Counted from the stretch's first letter, positions 1 through 11,699 are shown. The stretch: DNA of 64,000 bases from Limnomonas spitsbergensis (GCA_037349105.1 JAYJMM010000101.1:3348001-3412000), one strand, 5' to 3'. The notes: generated from the sequence alone by a model not told the origin. Numbers and translations: made by a program.

Positions 1-254
1 GATAAGGACAGGAGGCAAGGAGCTGCTGAGGGGCCCTTTTGGGAGCAGGCTAGCCGCTCACCTGGCCTTGCACAGGGACAGAGAGAATCCACCGTTTGCG
101 ACCTGTCGCCACGTTCATGATGGGCAGGAACCTGCAGAGCAGTCAGAGGGGCATGCCATGGGGATCAGGGGCATGCCAACGCTGAAGCTGAGGGCCTGCA
201 TTGTACAGCAGAAAGGGCCCGTGTTCGTAATATGCCTGCCAATGCAATACATTG

Positions 255-416
255 TTATATAATCTTCTTTTTCACGTGCATTATATCATTCTTCTGGTGC
301 ATGATCTTATTCTTCATGGCCTCCACCAGTTCAGGAGGTGGGCCCCCAGCCCTGGAAAAGGCCACCTTGGGCATGCGACCGTTTCTCCCAAGCAACTCAA
401 CTATTTTGCCAACATA
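255..416 (-). CDS. Unassigned terminal-exon-like coding segment
   Basis: Read on the minus strand, an acceptor-like TGACAG is followed by 53 open codons and a TAA stop at 255-257. The peptide begins YVGKIVELLGRNGR, contains GGPPPELVEAM and ends in a lysine-rich VKKKII. The composition looks like real protein and the in-frame TGA just upstream fits an intron. It lies downstream of the glutamate 5-kinase exons on the same strand, so it could be that gene's last exon. However, the last kinase exon ends in phase 2 (or at a TGA) and this segment needs phase 0, so an exon would be missing between them. It may instead belong to another transcript. I do not recognise the family. Confidence 0.35.
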   Translation of the reverse strand, partial: YVGKIVELLGRNGRMPKVAFSRAGGPPPELVEAMKNKIMHQKNDIMHVKKKII

Positions 417-560
417 CTGTCACTGAAATACAGGTATGCTGAAATGGCCCAGCGTGCCCAGACCCGGGGGAGCGTTTGACGCTCAACTGCTTTTAAAAAC
501 CAGATCCTTATGCAGGGCAGTGACGTGCAATAAGTCGGCTGGCATGCACCGTCGTCTCAC

Positions 561-3500
561 CTCGTGCCTATTTGTGGCTCGCCGCCAATCGCTCGATAGA
601 TAAGCTCCGGGTGCGTGGAGTTGCAGATGACCTGTCCAACATCAATTCATTCAATTAGCCTCCACCGGCACAATAATTAACAGTCTGTTTGAGGACAAAC
701 AGATATTAAGTCCCCTCACAGTCCCTCCTCACTCCATTACAGTCCCTGCTCACTCCATCACAGTCCCTGCTCACTCCATCAAGGCCCCTGTTCACTCCAT
801 CACAGTCCCTCCACACTCCATCAAAGCCCCTGCCCACTTCATCACAAGCACACACACTAGCCAGAACAAGCGCAAAAACTTGACAGGACAAGCACACACA
901 CTAGCCAGCACCAGAACACACACTCACCATGGTAGCTCCTGAAGCCGTGGCAATCAGCGCCGCAGTCAGCTTTGTCGCCATGCCTCCTGTGCCCCATTGC
1001 GTGCCCTCTGTGCTGGTGTCAGCCTGCAACCTTGCCATGTCTGGCACCTGGGCAACCCAGGTGAAATCACAGTCAGGTTCAAGGGTGACGTCTTAACAGG
1101 GTGCATGTGTCAGCCAAAAGCCCTGCCATGTCCGGTACCAGAGTGATAAAGTAGAAAGAGCCACACACATATCCAGTCGGGGTTCAGGGTTACGGCAGGA
1201 AACAGGATTGGAGTCAAGGCTGCAGCTGAGCCATGTCCAGCATCTGGGCCACCCAAGGTAAGGTGTATGAGAATAGGGGGTCAGAACAGTTCCACGAGAT
1301 GAGATTATGCTCCACGAGATGAGATTTTGCTCCTCGAGATGTTCCACGCACCGAGATTATGCAGGCAATAGGCTGCAGATCAAATCAGCACCTGATTGAC
1401 TCGGGACCAAACACCCTCACGTGTGGTGTGATTTTCAGGTTTCAGCGAGGTGCCAAAAAGCCCTCACATCGTAGACGAGCTGCACACCTGGCCAACACCG
1501 CAAACGCGCACTGATGCCCGTAACCCTGATCCTCTCTCCCCCCAGATCCAGATCTTAACCCAACCACCTACCCACCTCGTAGATGGGCTGAGCATCAGGG
1601 TTGCACTTAGGGTTTGAGGTGTACAGGTAGTCCACATCTGTCATCAGGAATAGCCAGTGAGCCTTCACCAGGCCGGCCACATGGGCGGAAAGCGTGTCGT
1701 TGTCTCCAAACTTGAGCCTCTGCACTGCTACTGTGTCCTACGCATGGGCATTGCATGGAAGCCCATGACCGTCCCATGGAGGTGTATCGGCCTTGCATGG
1801 GGGTGCATGGGCGTTGCATGGAAGCGCATGACCGTCCCATGGAGGTGTATCAGCCTTGCATGGGGGTGCATGGGCGTTGCATGGAAGCGCATGACCATCC
1901 CATGGAGGTGTATCAGCCTTGCATGGGTGTGCATGGGCATTGCATGGCGAAAAGTGTGCCGTTGTGTCGAAGAGGTGAAGCTCTGCACCCTAACTGTGTC
2001 CTACATGGCCATAAGGGTGGGGTGCTACATGGGAGCATGCACCCAAACTGCAGGAGGGGGGATTTGCAGAGTATGGCACTCGCCATTTGAGTGGCCACCG
2101 CCATGCAAATGTCCAAAATGAGAATCATGCCGTTCAATTTGAAGCCCCGGCAGAAAGGGTCATCCTTTCTATCGTCCCTATTCCATGTCAGCCAGCCCCG
2201 ACGCCTCCAAGCTTTTGTGGGAAAGTCGGCCAATTAATATACTTTTCATTTCCCCATGCTACGTACATTCTCATTGACCACCGGTACCACTCCGTACTCC
2301 ATCAGCTCCTTGAAGGTGTTCTTGACGTTGTTGTACTGCCCCCAGTCCGCAAGGTTGTCCAGGGTCACCAGCACTTGAGCACATGTCTGCACACACAATT
2401 ACAGGTTTGCATTATACAGTTCAGGGTTACGAGCCACACACGGGCAGCCAGACCCTAGAAACGGCGTTTCTGTGGGAGTAAATTGTTGCTCCAGCATGTA
2501 TAGCCATCATTCTTCACTTCTGTGCGCTTCATCTACAATTCAGCTACATCACGGTCTGTGGCCTTGAAGGCCGGGTGCAGCAAGCCCTGCTGCTTGGGCC
2601 TCCGGTCGTAGACCAATCAAGATTTGGTACGATGATGGCCACATGGCGACCCTCCAAAATGGTCTCACGCGTACTGAAATTAACATCGCGAACTACCCAC
2701 AGATCCACACCAAAAGCATTTTTCCGAAGTGCAAACCGGGAGTGCAGCAGAAGATGACGCTATAGCAGGACATTTAAGTGCTCTCGGCAACCTCCTACAA
2801 ACCGTGCACATGAGGCAAGTGGGTCTGAATGTGCAACAGGAGTAGAGATGAAGGCCTTCCGCAGATTTCCAAACACCCCTGGGCTGGTGGGAAGCCAGTA
2901 CCTACTTCTAGCATATGAATTCATGTAAGCATACTAGTACAGCCCACTCACCAGGCCAACAGCATTAAGGAAGTCCTCGTAGTACTTCATGAGATGCACC
3001 TGCCCCACCGCTGCCAACGCCTGCTTCTTCGCCAGGTTAGATGGCTTTGTGGACAAGCCTAATCGGTGGCATCCCACCCCGACCGCACCACTGGTGACAA
3101 TGATAACATGGTGGCCTGATTGTGGGTGTGAGGGGGGAGGAAACTGAAATGAGCGCAGGGCATCAGAACAGAGGGCTTTGTGGACAAGCCTAAGCGGTGG
3201 CATCCCACCCCGTCCGCTCCACTGGTCACGATGATCACATGGTGGCCTGTCATGAGAGTGTTTGTGGGACCGGGGTCTGTTCAGCTTGGGAGGCAGTAGC
3301 ACTTTTATGCCAGCCTGCTCACACCAGGGGCATGTACTATCCCTAGGCCACAAATAAGGCATGCATGCACTGACAGATTTTTTCGGATGAGATAAGGTTT
3401 GAAGCCCCTGGTTTAAGGCAGGGGGAGGGGGGGCAAACAGTGGTTCCCAGGTTTAAAGTACCGTAAAAATGCAGAGGGAACCCCAAGATACCATGTCGGA

Positions 3501-4017
3501 CGTACCACGCCGGTCCAGGGGAATTTATGATTGCCCCTGAGGAATGTGCTGCTGGATCTGGATTTATGCCTCTCGTCCATACTGGCATGAAGAAAATATG
3601 AAGAGGGGTGCATGTGCATGGAGAGACTATTCAAGCATTGCGCTGCCTGCCAAGACCTGCATGCTGCTGGACCACAGTAATATGATATTGTTCTGCATTG
3701 GTGACAGTGATAACTGAAGGGATGAGGGATGAGGGATTACTGCCTAATCCAGGAGGGGAGGATTTCACAGATTACTTGGGCACGGAGGTGAGTTTGTCCA
3801 GTACAATAAAAGTTAAAAGTCTCGGCTTCAAACAACTCATCCATAAGACTACATATCATCCCTAAGAGATCAGCGCCACTAGGAGATCCGCATGCAGTGA
3901 CCGCAACGCACCCATGCTTCGAAGCACTTTCGTGGTCTCCGCTATTCTGGCAAGGCTGCCGATGTTCAACTTTTGCTGCTCTGGGTCGACGATACTCGAG
4001 GTGCCCACTTTGATGAC
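561..4017 (-). CDS. proB: Glutamate 5-kinase, six exons, 5' end missing
   Basis: Phosphorylates L-glutamate to glutamyl-5-phosphate, the first committed step of proline synthesis. Exons on the minus strand: 4017-3912, 3115-2952, 2386-2267, 1737-1576, 1047-928 and 631-561. All have AG acceptors and GT donors and all junction phases match. The product runs [13 protein letters not shown] (N-terminal nucleotide-binding strand), [81 protein letters not shown] and [19 protein letters not shown], which is the amino-acid-kinase core of this family in order. The first exon(s), about 10-25 residues or a transit peptide, were not found. After the last exon (...IGTR) the frame either splices at GTGAGA (560) or stops at TGA 559-557. 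No PUA or glutamyl-phosphate reductase domain follows here, so this looks like a stand-alone kinase rather than a plant-type P5CS fusion. Introns carry ghost copies of exons 2, 4 and 5. Confidence 0.88.
717..845. repeat. 21-bp tandem repeat in kinase intron 5
   Basis: About six imperfect copies of a 21-bp unit containing CACTCCATCACAGTCCCT. It lies in the intron between the fifth and sixth glutamate 5-kinase exons. Confidence 0.8.
1107..1254 (-). repeat. Two ghost copies of kinase exon 5 start
   Basis: Segments 1107-1139 and 1210-1254 resemble the start of the real exon at 1047 plus its acceptor, read on the minus strand. Shared words are GACATGGC followed by (T)GGCTGACA in the first copy, and GGCCCAG then GACATGGCT in the second. 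Offsets from the real exon are about 91 and 196 bp, i.e. steps near 100 bp. Both copies lie in the intron upstream of the real exon and are decayed. Confidence 0.7.
1745..1945. repeat. 63-bp tandem repeat in kinase intron 3
   Basis: About three copies of a 63-bp unit rich in GCATGG words (CCATGGAGGTGTATC...GCATGGGGGTGCATGG). It separates kinase exon 4 from its ghost copy at 1947-2003. Being a multiple of three, it yields an open frame, but no gene is inferred. Confidence 0.8.
1947..2003 (-). repeat. Ghost copy of kinase exon 4 start
   Basis: On the minus strand, GTAG|GACACAG and about 50 further nt resemble the real exon start at 1737 (GTAG|GACACAGTAGC), offset 263 bp. Several mismatches and indels break the reading frame. 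It lies in the intron upstream of the real exon. Confidence 0.7.
3171..3250 (-). repeat. Ghost copy of kinase exon 2 start
   Basis: Nearly identical to 3041-3120 at an offset of 131 bp. Read on the minus strand it encodes [15 protein letters not shown] where the real exon has [15 protein letters not shown], and continues [11 protein letters not shown]. Homology then ends, so only about the first 25 codons were duplicated. It sits in the intron between exons 1 and 2 of this list. Confidence 0.85.
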
Positions 4018-5942
4018 CTGCGGGCAAGTTGTTGGCGTACTTCAGATCTTGCTAAGGTAAGAGGCCCGGGAACAGCGGGCCATGTCCGAATGGGCTCGCT
4101 TATTTGCTGGTTAGACAGGACTAGGATTTGGGTTCAGTCACGGCAACTTCCCAACAGTGCTGAGGAAGCCGCATCGGAAGCCCCGGACACAAAATTGAAG
4201 GCTCACAATGATCTGAGGGCCTTCAGCTTGAATAGCAGCTAAATCAGCCCGGATCGCGGCCTTGCTTGAGGGGCGAATCATGGTATTGGAGGGCACCCAG
4301 GGGAGAGAGAGCGAGTTTTGGACAGGAGAAAATCTGGGGGGAGCGAATTGATCCGGATCCGAAAGGATCCTTGGTGCTGGTAACAGACAACTGTGAGGCC
4401 GCTTTACTTGATTGGTTATTTGTGTTTATATTATGTTTATTTTCAGGCTAGAGAGATACTGACATAGGCAAAGGTTCCTCGGGAGGGCAAGGCGCAAGGC
4501 GGCATTTGATTGATGGGTGCGTACGCGTACGGCAAAAGCGATCCCAAGGACCAGAGACACAAGGACTGCCAAGGACACAGACTTACAGAGCCTAACAGAG
4601 CTAGCATTAAGCAGAGCAGCCAAACGCGGTTAAAACCTCTACGCGATTGTTCGAGGATTTGAGGTCAGAACAGGTCCATCCACTTGTCCATGTACTTCAA
4701 AACTGTGCATTCGATCGCTGCTTTTGTTTGGCAAATGGTCGAAGTCCCTGCGATGTTGCATACAGCAGGCACACCATATTATCCGGCATATCACTGGCGT
4801 ATGTAATCTTTCCCCTGCCCAAATGCTCATGCCAGAGCCGTCTCGCACAAACCCAAGCAAGGCTGAGTCTCTCCTGAAAATCCCCTCTGCTTTCTGTACA
4901 TGGTGGCTCACCTCTCACTCGTAAAAAACGCAGTATATTAGAGTTGACCAGAAGAAACGTACTGGCCAGGCATGTCCATCTGCATGGAGGGTCGTATTCG
5001 TCACGAAGAAGTGTCTAGTGCACACCACTGGTGCCAGTGTTTACTTCAGCACGGCTCAGCTGCACTAATGCTGCATCAATGCCCACGCACGGCCTGGGGG
5101 GCCTGGTGCAAGAAGTCCTACTGCTTAGGCCACTGGCTAAGGCCTGGCCAGTTTTTGTCCTCATCGGCCTTCAGTTGGCAGCCCAGTCGCCCACTCGCCC
5201 CTGGCCTGAAAGGTAGATAGTGCGCAATAACATTAACACTGACGGACACCCCTGTTGATGCTAAAGAAACTTATCACCCATGTCAATTGCTGGAAGCATC
5301 ACGAGCATGAGTATTGCACAACTACGGTACACAGCGCAGCCCTACCTGAAATCTGTCATTTCCTCAATTTCTCATCATATGAAAAGAGGATGTCCCGAGT
5401 TCTATATAAAGTTGCCATGATAAAATGCGCATCACAACCCTGATATTAGCAGCCCTTAGCCTCAACTGCTATGGTCCTTCCTCATTACCAATTCACTTCC
5501 TCAAAGGCTGCTAAGGCTGCATTCCATGACGTTAAGCTTGTGCCGCTCCTCAATCACAGAGTACATGTCCCTTGGTTTAGTCAACCTCCGTCAGTGTACT
5601 AACCAGTGAGCGGCCAGTGGTGGCCGATGAGTGTGTAAGGGGTAAGTGACTCAGTGTGTACGTGTTGGATTGGATTAACGTGAATAATGACGACAATTGT
5701 CATGTAGGTACCGATAGAAGTGAAATCTTGTCATGGCTCATCTATTGAAGGGAGATGACTCAGTGCGCCTTGAGCTGCGCCTAAACTGACCTCCAGAACT
5801 CCAGGGTGATGGCCTCCTCGACATTGGGCTGGTGGCACGCACGGAGGGCTTAAAGAGATGTCTATGGACCCCCCAGCTGGTCTTTGATGTCCACCAAACA
5901 CACATGACAATGACAAGCAGAGCACAGCATACCAAATACTGA
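4018..5942. other. No recognised gene
   Basis: I see only short open frames here. The missing 5' exon(s) and promoter of the minus-strand kinase should lie in this stretch, but I could not pick an exon with convincing similarity. There is no tandem array of note. Confidence 0.4.
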
Positions 5943-6375
5943 TTGACGGCAGGGAACACGACCCAATGCGCAACATTGATATCAACGCCAATGGGCTGGC
6001 ACTCGTCCGCGATAAGGTGGATGCTGTTTATATCTAGGATGTGGGTAGCCGTCAGGTCCAGAGCGTTTTTCAGCCAAGGGGTCACGAGGGAATTCCCCAG
6101 GGGTGACCAAGACCCTAGAAAGAGCAAAGCTGGACAAGGTCAAAGATTGGTTGCAAGGAACCAGCTTGGTTATTTCAAGCTCGGCCGACAATACCATGTG
6201 GTTGTGGACACACTTACGGGGAGCTGCGTGCGCACCATGGACGGACATGCATGTAGGTGGAGCCACCACCGTTGGAATGGATCTCAGCGGTCGCTCAGCT
6301 GTCAGCTGCTTTGACGACGAGCATGTGATGGTTTGGGATCCTGGTACTGGCTCATGCACATGCGTTTTCTTCTAG
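5943..6375 (+). pseudogene. WD40-repeat gene remnant
   Basis: Pieces in shifting frames look like WD40 blades. Near 5970 the frame reads NIDINANGLALVRDKVDAVYI, then a TAG, then DVGSRQVQSVF. Near 6170 comes VISSSADNTMWLW, which needs a one-base frame change to continue as DTLTGSCVRTMDGHA. Near 6262 comes VGMDLSGRSAVSCFDDEHV followed by MVWDPGTGSC. The S-A-D..WLWD and VWDPGTG patterns are typical of NACHT/WD or other beta-propeller proteins. An in-frame stop plus a frame shift suggest a pseudogene or fragment; small introns are an alternative. Confidence 0.45.
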
Positions 6376-7069
6376 GATGCCAGCGAGTATGTTACTATTT
6401 GTATTGATGTTGCCATGGACGCTTCAAGATCTGTCATCCTGGCCTAATTCACCAGGGCCTCCTATCAGAGCCTCCTATGTTGACAGAATGGTGTTGAACT
6501 GTCCTGTTCTGTGTGTTCCCCTTCTAGGGTTCAGCCCAGGGTCTTCGGTTTGGTCTGAGCTAGTTGGTTGCTACGTTACAGTATATGATTAGAGCCTGCC
6601 TCATTGGTGTAAATACCCCTGTTTGCTAACATCCTAACCATGTCTGACCCAGTCCTCATCTGTGGCATCGTCGTGAGTGCCTGCCCCTACTGCTCCCTTT
6701 GCTTCTCCCCGGCGCCGGTAAGGCAGTGGGATCAAGCATGTAGCACGTCCTCCGCCTGTTTACTGTCTCCCCTTGCCCAACATCGTGAGTTGGCAGCAAC
6801 GTCCTATGTCTCATACTGCTTACAGTTGCGCCCTCCTGTAGTGTTGGCTTTGCTGTCCGCGTTGCCAAGCCACAGCCTTCATTTTGTGCACTCGCTTGTA
6901 CCCTCTTGGTGGTGAAGCTCCTGGCGTGCGCTGAAACCAGGCTCGGAATCATGTAAGGTTACATTCACCATGGCTACTTTGTTGTCTTTGTTTTTTCCTC
7001 CTAGGGGAATGGGGACTGACTCTTTCCCTTTTGTCTCTCTCTCTTGTTTTCAGGGGTGGACATAGGGGC
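6376..7069. other. No recognised gene
   Basis: No conserved coding signal seen. It lies between the WD40-like remnant and the LINE tail; a polypyrimidine stretch near 7020-7052 precedes the LINE segment. Confidence 0.35.
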
Positions 7070-7591
7070 CTGTCACTAGGGGGGTCGGACTAGTCCCCCG
7101 ACACCCCCCCGGCACTCGTTGACGCGGCCTACGAGCAAGCACGGCTGGACGCAAACGGCGGTGGGGACCCCAGGGACCCTACCACCGAGCACAGATCTGC
7201 GGCGACCTACCGCGCCTGGTTCCAGTCCACGGCGGGTGCCGTGCTGGCGCAAGCCAAGAGCCGCACTAGCCAGAGGGTGTGTGCTTGTGTGCGCATAAAT
7301 TTGCGACTGCGGCTCGGCGCGATCAGCACGGCTGATACCAGAGGAAGGCGCAACGGTCAGCAGCGAGAGGCACGTTGCTGCCAACGGTGTTGGGCATTAA
7401 GGGATAGCTAGCAGGTGGAGGATGCGCTACATGTGTGCTTCCAGTGCCCTACTGTCATGGAGCAGTTACGTGAGCGGGGGTGGACAGGTCCTCCGGGCGC
7501 TGCCACTAACTTCCACCAGCTGTACCAGGCTGAGCAGGTGTGGGATGCACTTGCTTTTGTGGACTGTGTTGTGGGCATTGTTGAGGGTTAG
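7070..7591 (+). pseudogene. LINE retrotransposon 3' coding end, broken
   Basis: Frame from 7100 to the TAG at 7589-7591 is open except for one internal TAG at 7409-7411. The C-terminus shows CQRC, then EDALHVCFQCP, the Cys/His knuckle common at the end of non-LTR retrotransposon ORF2 proteins. Upstream it reads DPTTEHRSAATYRAWFQ. A clearly related copy lies on the opposite strand at about 31.86-32.07 kb, confirming a dispersed repeat. The element is 5'-truncated, as is usual for LINEs. Confidence 0.65.
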
Positions 7592-7858
7592 TCTCTAAGG
7601 ATTCTGAGGCGCCGGCGTCGCATGCACTGCCTTTCCAAAAATATGTACAAAATGTACGAGCGTCAATTGTTTGTGTTAACTGTGGTGTGCACCCCCGGTG
7701 CACACTCAAATGAGCCATAAAAGATGTTCCCCAAAAATACGCCCCTCCCCATGCTTCCAAGTTCCATTTGTCAATCCCATCCACCATGCTCCCAAGGTAC
7801 TTTGTAAAAACTAATTCGAAACCCAAAATACTATGCCATATGATTCATATTCAGATAC

Positions 7859-8005
7859 ATGCTCAGTACTATGCGTGTCAACCACTCAACTCCATGCTCA
7901 TGTGCATCATTGTCGAGCTACATGCGCAATATGCTCGTCAAGCAGTCAAACCATGCGCAGATGCGTCATCATTGTCAGGCTACATGCACAGTATGCTTGT
8001 CAAAC
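7859..8005. repeat. About 62-bp imperfect tandem repeat
   Basis: Three degenerate copies containing CATGC.CA.TATGC.TGTCAA. The last two are 62 bp apart and each is followed by a CATCATTGTC.. word. No gene seen between 7592 and 8158. Confidence 0.55.
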
Positions 8006-8194
8006 ATGTGCGTGATAACCTCCTAGCGGCTGCCATATGCTTCATAACAGGAGTCATGCGCAATATGCGGCCTAGCTCATTTCATGATAAACCTGCTGGC
8101 AACTACAGGGAACTGAGTGACCTTACCAGGGTGCACCAGCTCGACCTGGGTAAAAGAACTAAACCAGAGGTGGGATCATCCGTTCACGGATGCT

Positions 8195-8910
8195 AGATAA
8201 CGCAAACACCAGGACCCATACATAGCAGCCTTGGCAACCATGGATGGCCCGGTTAGCTCCGGAGCCAGCCGCTAAACTGACTGAGCGCAATACAACTAAT
8301 CGCCTTTTTCTCCTCAGACGGGCTAGCCACTCAAACCTAGCAGGATGGCAGCTGGTGAGGAACTCTTCCGGCACCAGGCAGCAGGCCACAAGACGTGCGT
8401 ACTTTGCAGCGAAGGCGCAGACCACGTCAGCGTAGATAGCAGGAGGATTGGCAATGATGACGTGCAGCTTATGTTCCTGAAGTAGGAGCGTGTACGTGGA
8501 GGGCTGCAATGGGTCTGCCCGGTAGTCTGCGTTCTGGTATTCGCCGATCCCAGAGTTGGTGAGCACATGGAGAGCGCGGGGGTAAGGGTACAGATGGTTG
8601 TCCTGCAGACTGCATTGCTCACAAATCCAGTGACCCACTGGAATGGAAGTTAGTCGTGGTACCAAACAATAACAATGCGTACCGCGAGCACAGCTACTAC
8701 TCAGGATCATCTTTTAAACGGTTGTCGGGCAACAGACATCTTGATGGTGATCTAACCCTGGCTTCTGCCATCTCCTAGATGGGGGTAACAGCGACTCTAT
8801 CGGCAAGTGACATGGTGCGCAGTTTATGGCAATCTCTGCCACAGTCACCCCGTTCCGACCAACCAATACAATGACCCCACTGGGACGCACATCAAACACT
8901 CGCAGCCCGC
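8195..8910 (-). pseudogene. Retroelement integrase-tail/PHD remnant
   Basis: On the minus strand, GVTVAEIAINCAPCHLPI near 8.8 kb matches GLTVTENAVNCSPCHLPN in the integrase tail of the large element at 12.7 kb. It is followed, after a stop, by MILSSSCARGTHCYCL and IPVGHWICEQC, a decayed PHD finger with several zinc ligands changed. Beyond it, about 130 codons continue with VIIANPPAIYADVV and LRRKRRLVVLRSV, a segment the large element lacks at this position. This is the 3' end of a second, divergent retroelement of related type, now truncated by the satellite on its upstream side. Confidence 0.6.
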
Positions 8911-8931
8911 ATGGCCTAGCAGTGGAATGCA

Positions 8932-10205
8932 GCCGTACTGCACCCACTGGCATATGCTGCCTGTGCGCAGCAGCACCACTGCACCCACTGGCATGTACTG
9001 CCTGTGCGCAGCAGCACCACTGCATCCACTGGCATGTACTGCATGTGCGCAGCAACACCACTGCACCCACTGGCATTTACTGCCTGTGTGCAGCAACAGT
9101 ACTGCACTCACTGGCATGTACTGCCTGTGCGCAGCAACACCACTGCACCCACTGGCATGCACTCCCAGTGCACAGCAGCAACACTGCACCCACTGGCATG
9201 CACTGCATGTGCGCAGCAGCTCCACTGCACCCATTGGCATGCACTTCCCGTGCGCAGCAGCACCACTGCACTCAATGGCATGTACTGCATGTGTGCAACA
9301 GCACCACTTCACCCACTGGCATGTACTGTCTGTGCGCATCAGCACCACTGCACCCACTGGCATGTACAGCCTGTGCGCAGCAACACTACTGCACTCAATG
9401 GCTAGTACTGCCTGTGCGCAGCAGCTCCACTGCACTCAATGGCATGTACTGCTTGTGTGCAGCATCAGTACTGCACTCACTGGCATGCACTGCCTTTGCG
9501 CATCAGCACCACTGCACCCACTGGCATGCACTGCCTGTGCGCATCAGCACCACTGCACCCACTGGCATGCACTGCCTGTGCGCAGCAGCTCCACTGCACT
9601 CAATGGCATGTACTGCTTGTGCGCAGCAACACTACTGCACTCACTGGCATGCACTGCCTTTGCGCATCAGCACCACGGCACCCACGGGCATGCACTGCAT
9701 GTGCGCATCAGCACCACTGCACCCACGGGCATGCACTGCATACATATGTGTGCTACAGTACCGCAGCACCCACTGACATGCACCACATACATAATGATGC
9801 ATTGCCGTACCCACTGGCATGCTCTGCCAGCTTGCTGCATTATCGCCGCACCCACTGGCATGCACTTTATGCCAGCTCTGCAGCAGTACCGTACCCACTA
9901 CCATGCATATAATGCCAGCACTGTTGCAGCAACGCACACACCAGCATGCACTTTATGCCAGCACTGCCGCAGCGCCGCACCCACTGGTATGCTCTTTATG
10001 CCAACACTGCCGTAGCGTCTCACCCACTATTATGCAGTTCATGCCAGCACTGCCGCAGCGCGGCACCCACTAGTGTGCAGTTAATGCCAACACTTCTGCA
10101 GTACCGCACCCACCAGCATGCACTGCATGTATGCTGAAGCATGAATACACTCACTGGCATGCACCTCCTGTATACTGAAGCATTACCGCACGCATTGGCA
10201 TGCAC
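8932..10205. repeat. 41-bp satellite array
   Basis: Period 41 bp from about 8932 to 9760 (starts at 8971, 9012, 9053 and so on), core CACTGCACCCACTGGCATG plus CTGTGCGCAGCAG. Units then become more divergent up to 10205. Because 41 is not a multiple of three and units lack stops, long open frames appear on both strands; these are not genes. The satellite resumes briefly right of the retroelement (GCAGTACCGCAGCACCC near 32.57 kb), so it was the insertion target. Confidence 0.9.
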
Positions 10206-10209
10206 TGCC

Positions 10210-10443
10210 TGTCGCACCATAAAGCAGTAACCGTGCCAAAATGGTGTAAGCTGACATTACTGCCTTAAAGAGGCTCAAACTACTCACAACTAAGGTTCAA
10301 CACCTGTACACACGTGCCTCTTGTACTACACTGAGGAGGTACAAGGGCTGTAAAGGGGTAACTTGGTACAGCGTACCGCATAAGAGGGAAGGCTGGCCTA
10401 CCTGGGCGCCCCTAGCTGTGGGTACCGCCCCTACTTTACTCGC
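10210..10443 (-). repeat. Terminal repeat B2
   Basis: 234 bp that appear identical to 11086-11319 (B1). Begins TGTCGCACCATAAAGCAG on the plus strand and forms the low-coordinate end of the element, adjoining TGCC. Confidence 0.9.
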
Positions 10444-11083
10444 GATGGTTGCTTCGGGTCCGTGGCGGACTTCTTCCCCACTGAGTGGCGGACACCTACG
10501 GGCGGACTCAGCGTCTACACGCTGGCCGCGAATGCGCTGCGCGTTAAGCTGTGGCTGGAACTTCTAGATGACAGGCGCGGAGCTGGCCGCTTGTAGAGCT
10601 GAGACTAATGGCCTGTCGGGTCGCGAACCCTGCAGGTCGTTAAGAGTCACTTACCGCGTGTAGCGGGCGAAGCCGTAGCCGTAGACTGCGGACGACGTAG
10701 TCCTAGGTAGGGCTGGGCTTCGGGTTGGGTGTTCTCGGGCTTGCTAGATGGCGAGATCGCTGATCTAGGCTTGACTGACTTAGTGGTACTGGCTTTGATG
10801 CACTTCACTGGGTAGGTCTCCGAGATCTTGCCGGTGCTGGTTACAAAAAGAGGCCTGTCCACTTAAAAGGAACGAAGTAAGGGACAGTGGGCAAGCCGGG
10901 ATACAATGTCCCGGCAAGCCCTTATTACAAAGGTACGGGAAATCCTGGCCTCCAATCTTCCCGCAAGTGGGAAGCTGGGCGTCTAACCCTAAAAGGGGGG
11001 CTCCGCAGGGAAGCTGCGGAGTCTACGGGGACGCGTCAGCGGTCCCTACGGTTTTGGCACGTATACTGCATTATACCGTGACA
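10441..11083 (-). repeat. Terminal repeat A2
   Basis: Shares 10441-10688 with 29435-29683 and about 10705-11083 with 32171-32549. Between these blocks it has about 16-20 nt where A1 has a 2.5-kb insert. It overlaps B2 by CGC. A2+B2 together make an 874-bp unit with imperfect inverted ends. Confidence 0.88.
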
Positions 11084-11085
11084 GC

Positions 11086-11319
11086 TGTCGCACCATAAAG
11101 CAGTAACCGTGCCAAAATGGTGTAAGCTGACATTACTGCCTTAAAGAGGCTCAAACTACTCACAACTAAGGTTCAACACCTGTACACACGTGCCTCTTGT
11201 ACTACACTGAGGAGGTACAAGGGCTGTAAAGGGGTAACTTGGTACAGCGTACCGCATAAGAGGGAAGGCTGGCCTACCTGGGCGCCCCTAGCTGTGGGTA
11301 CCGCCCCTACTTTACTCGC
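11086..11319 (-). repeat. Terminal repeat B1
   Basis: Direct copy of B2, separated from A2 by GC only (11084-11085). Its internal end, CTCGC, abuts the purine tract of the element's 3' side. Confidence 0.9.
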
Positions 11320-11331
11320 CCCCCGCTCCTC
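11319..11331 (-). promoter_or_regulatory. Possible polypurine tract
   Basis: Minus strand reads GAGGAGCGGGGGG immediately before B1. LTR-type elements use such a tract, directly upstream of the 3' repeat, to prime plus-strand DNA. One C interrupts it. Placement is right, function inferred. Confidence 0.4.
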
Positions 11332-11699
11332 ACGAAACGCGCACCGGGCGTGCGTGGGGAGCCGGACTAGGGGTGGTACTGAAACTGGGATCGGAAAATA
11401 TGTACACTCAGAACTTGTCAGTTCCCTAACACGGAAGCCTCCTAAACTCCTGACTGCAACCCAGCCAGTCGGCTGAAAAGTCACTGAAGAAAATCCACTG
11501 CAGGAAAGCCACAAAAGGAAATTTACCAAAGGAAGGTACCAAAGAACACGCGCTGAAACCTGTGGCGAACCCTAGGTCCAACCAAGGTACCGAAAACTTG
11601 ACTCAGGCCTCTGGGTTCCCAATCTCTCTCTGGCCTGATCAGGGCATACAGAATCTGGTACCGTCACCATTGTCATGCCTGTTTGAAGTCAATAAAGGG

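Noticed and set aside
1657..2121. 154-codon plus-strand frame
   Set aside because: Made by the 63-bp repeat, and antisense to kinase exon 4 and its intron.
8807..10015. Open frames of 300-400 codons rich in Cys, His and Thr (both strands)
   Set aside because: They follow the 41-bp satellite; unit length not divisible by three keeps several frames open at once. No conserved domain.
8932..10205. CRISPR-like direct repeats
   Set aside because: No unique spacers between repeats; eukaryotic satellite.
10210..11083. DNA transposon or MITE of 874 bp with about 32-bp inverted ends
   Set aside because: It fits as the A2+B2 part of the element; the TGCC duplication flanks the whole 22.3 kb, not this unit alone.
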